Shown here in pieces: positions 62,501 to 64,000 of a DNA stretch of 64,000 bases. The DNA is from Membranipora membranacea (taxonomy: Eukaryota > Bryozoa > Gymnolaemata > Cheilostomatida > Membraniporidae): contig OU612065.1 in the NCBI GenBank assembly GCA_914767715.1, positions 26,908,001 to 26,972,000 on the forward strand, given 5' to 3'. The number at the start of each line of letters is the position of its first letter. The stretch's first letter is position 1. Position numbers and translations under genes: made by a program. Under the pieces are notes generated by a model. That model saw only the letters and a program-made list of their open reading frames with translations, did no database searches and was not told where the DNA came from.

Positions 62501-63986
62501 ACGATAGTATCAGCAAATACCTGGCTATCATATCTCACTTCGAAACACAAGCGCTTTGAGGACAAGGAAATGAATTGTATTGAGAGATGACCGTTGAACA
62601 CGAAATCCCTTACTTTGGGAATTTTGATCTCTGACGGTTTACGCCATGCTTACTATCTAAAAGGTTACTTCCTTGTACAGTTTTTTTTATATTCTTTTAC
62701 GGCATCATGCTTAGGCAATAGTACAACATGTATTGTTGCGTACTGTGGATAGCTGGCAGTGCTATTTCATTATCAAGTGGTTGATAATGAAATGCTACTA
62801 CCAGCTATCCCTCCACAGTTTGAGCACAGTTTGAGCGCTTAAACTAAGCTAAACTAAATTGTTTCGTTAACATTTTGTGAGGCAGCTGAGCTTTGTTAGG
62901 CAGGTTTTTCAATGAGTATCATAATGTTTAATAACATGACATGACTGGTAAAGGTTGAATGTACACTCGTTTGCCCAGTTTCATTTCTAAGCTCAAACAC
63001 GACATTATGAACTATAACTTCCTTGTCACCTAGCAGCCTCACCTAGCTTTAATTCGAATAATTGTTTACATTCACCTGTACATTATGATTTGCAAACTTA
63101 CTTCCTTGTCTGATTTTCATGTTGCTCACGCAATGATACCTTTGTCTGATCAGCTGATGTCTCTGCACGATGAGGTCTAAACTGTAAACATCTCAAGTTG
63201 ATATCCTGTTTTCCTCTATTTCAACATACATTTGCCTCAACATCTTTTGTATACCATTTCACAAGCCCAAACTTATTGTGAGAAGAAAACAGAAAGGCAC
63301 TACTCTTTTTTTTACAGCTGCATACACATTCCCTGGACCAACGGTGTCCGAAAGTTTTCCACACCAATTTTCTTGACCCCCAAACTAACATACGCATTAG
63401 CCTATAGTGGCCATACTAAGCTAACAGCTAACTTTTAACTGCATGTAGTTTTGGCTTTGATCTGAACAACCAAGTTCATCTCATACCATCATTTGTCATT
63501 CTCCAAACAATCAGCTTCTACATATGAGGGTAGCTGATTGTCAAACTGTCATTTATTTCCCATTTCAGCGATTTTGATGAGCATATCCGCAGGAGTTTTC
63601 ACAGTGATACGAGGGGGGCCATATTCTTACTTTATTACACTCGGACTAATTTTTATCAGTGGTAAGATAATGTGTGAAATTCATATCTTGAAGACCAAGT
63701 TTCACGTCACCTGTCGCATATGTCATACAGGTGTGACTCTGTTTATTTGGCGAACTACGGCCTGTTTATCTAGAGATATCCTTTACATTGAAATGATTGG
63801 TTGTACGGCAGAGCTTTAGGAACGTTATCTTATCGTAATGCATTCCGTACTATATATAGCTCTGACACTCTTTCTACCCCTCAAGGCATTGGCTATGGGA
63901 CGTATCTAGCTGTTGACTTTGCCCTTCTATTGGATATCCTACCTACGCACCATGATAAGGCTAAGGATATTGCAGTTTGGAACCAG
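47536..63986 (+). CDS. Major facilitator superfamily transporter, 3' end beyond window
   Basis: Multi-pass membrane transporter, substrate unknown. Exons: 47536-47593, 47942-48178, 48775-48855, 49279-49384, 49975-50044, about 50470-50692, 51381-51482, 52803-52879, 54127-54241, 55053-55094, 57567-57633, 60315-60422, 61608-61672, 63569-63661, 63886-63986. This makes 515 codons with phases closed; the start of the sixth exon is the one uncertain boundary. The cytosolic N-terminus is acidic and Ser-rich (DSSVPPESSDNEALLSDTD), followed by the first helix near VINIPWFGLALMYLILAV. MFS motif A occurs twice: GLVSDRLNTRIGKRRP after helix 2, and GFLSDRIKRRKP in the second half. Other marks are FRWLFFTRFMMQQGV and GIGYGTYLAVDFALLLDILP. 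A loop with two N-glycosylation sequons (NLT, NIT) follows helix 3. The double motif A recalls SLC45/sugar-porter-like MFS proteins, but no subfamily is claimed. Confidence 0.85.
48420..48478. mobile_element. Micro-hairpin element (copy 8), longest copy
   Basis: It starts TGTAGACTTAATAAT and ends GGGTTTATG, with an internal inverted copy TATTAGGTCTAC. It is flanked by an exact 8-bp direct repeat GGTTGAAC (48412-48419 and 48479-48486). It lies in the second intron of the transporter gene. Confidence 0.7.
51936..52063. mobile_element. 128-bp palindromic element, family AGTGGCATTACATTATCAA (copy A)
   Basis: The left arm, running from TAGTCTA through CAATGCGAGTTAGTGGCATT to the tip, is mirrored by the right arm down to TAGACTA, with arms of about 60 bp and a few mismatches. 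It lies in an intron of the transporter gene. The shape is that of a foldback MITE. Confidence 0.85.
52602..52722. mobile_element. Palindromic element (copy B of the same family)
   Basis: It shares GTGCTCAGACGGCTGC and AGTGGCATTACATTATCAAA with copy A and folds back to CACTTAGACTA. Near-identical 12-mers GATAGAAGATTG and GACAGAGGATTG flank it, consistent with a decayed target duplication. It ends about 80 bp upstream of the exon at 52803. Confidence 0.85.
54049..54078. mobile_element. Micro-hairpin element (copy 9)
   Basis: Ends are CATAGACTTGATAAT / ATATTAAGTCTATG. It is flanked by an exact 8-bp repeat GGATTTAC (54041-54048 and 54079-54086). It sits about 50 bp upstream of the transporter exon at 54127, inside the intron's 3' end. 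Confidence 0.85.
56362..56466. mobile_element. Palindromic element, family TTTGATYCAATTTGCC (copy 3)
   Basis: The left end GGTCAAGCATGATCCTATTT and the right end CAATTTGGATCAAACTTC are inverted copies. AGATAGAGCATA on the left and AGATAGAGCCTA on the right look like a direct repeat. It lies in a transporter intron. Confidence 0.65.
59168..59289. mobile_element. Diverged palindromic element (copy C of the same family)
   Basis: The left end AGTCTATGCACTTTGA and the core AGTGCCATTACATTATCAAC fold onto a right arm ending AACTTAGACT. It is more decayed than copies A and B and lies in the same transporter gene. Confidence 0.75.
62225..62500 (+). repeat. Dispersed ~260-bp repeat, copy 2
   Basis: Diverged second copy of the repeat at 32235-32495, with shared blocks ATCTGGCAGCTTTTACG, CTCAGGCAAGCTGCT, CAATCATACATAAAT and CCCTAATCCATGA. 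It carries a small insertion of repeated CTTGAGC units. It lies in a transporter intron. Confidence 0.75.
62742..62850. mobile_element. Variant palindromic element (copy D)
   Basis: A clean inner hairpin (62742-62818, ACTGTGGATAGCTGGCAG ... CTATCCCTCCACAGT) with the core ATTTCATTATCAA is followed by TTTGAGCGCTTAAACT, which resembles the end of copies A-C. It may be a relative whose left end was replaced or lost. Confidence 0.6.
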
Positions 63987-64000
63987 GTAATGTACTGCAC

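Overview
This is a window from an animal nuclear genome. It holds four multi-exon, protein-coding genes with GT-AG introns, short coding exons (20-549 nt) and AT-rich, repeat-dotted introns. The gene content (a JNK-type stress kinase with a TPY loop, an AMPK gamma subunit with a long N-terminus, the ciliary protein IFT74) means a ciliated metazoan. Compact exons, a non-vertebrate JNK C-terminus and many tiny inverted-repeat elements suggest an invertebrate, possibly an early-branching one such as a sponge, but no species can be named from the sequence. I rebuilt all gene models by eye from splice signals and reading phase. In each gene the phases close across the whole chain.

Layout. 1382-26725 (minus): AMPK gamma subunit (PRKAG), with two alternative first coding exons (26516-26725 and 21040-21282), a run of small linker exons, four CBS motifs and an unusual C-terminal tail. 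28843-36995 (minus, possibly from 37681): IFT74, nearly complete. 39697-45913 (plus): JNK, complete, 8 coding exons, head-to-head with IFT74. 47536-63986 (plus): a major facilitator superfamily transporter, 15 exons seen, running off the right edge of the window.

Between and inside the genes lie several families of short palindromic (MITE-like) elements. The clearest is a family of very small hairpins (about 24-60 bp, ends CATAGACTTAAT) with nine copies in this window, most of them flanked by an 8-bp direct repeat, as expected for target-site duplications of the hAT type. A second family (about 80-130 bp hairpins) has four copies, all in the right-hand transporter gene. A third (ends like TTTGATCCAATTTGCC) has three. 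A single perfect 73-bp hairpin at 27946-28018 is flanked by an exact 9-bp duplication. I found no tRNA, rRNA or CRISPR array.

The genes are not an operon and share no obvious pathway, although AMPK and JNK are both stress-signalling kinases. The only shared regulatory space is the divergent IFT74/JNK intergenic region.
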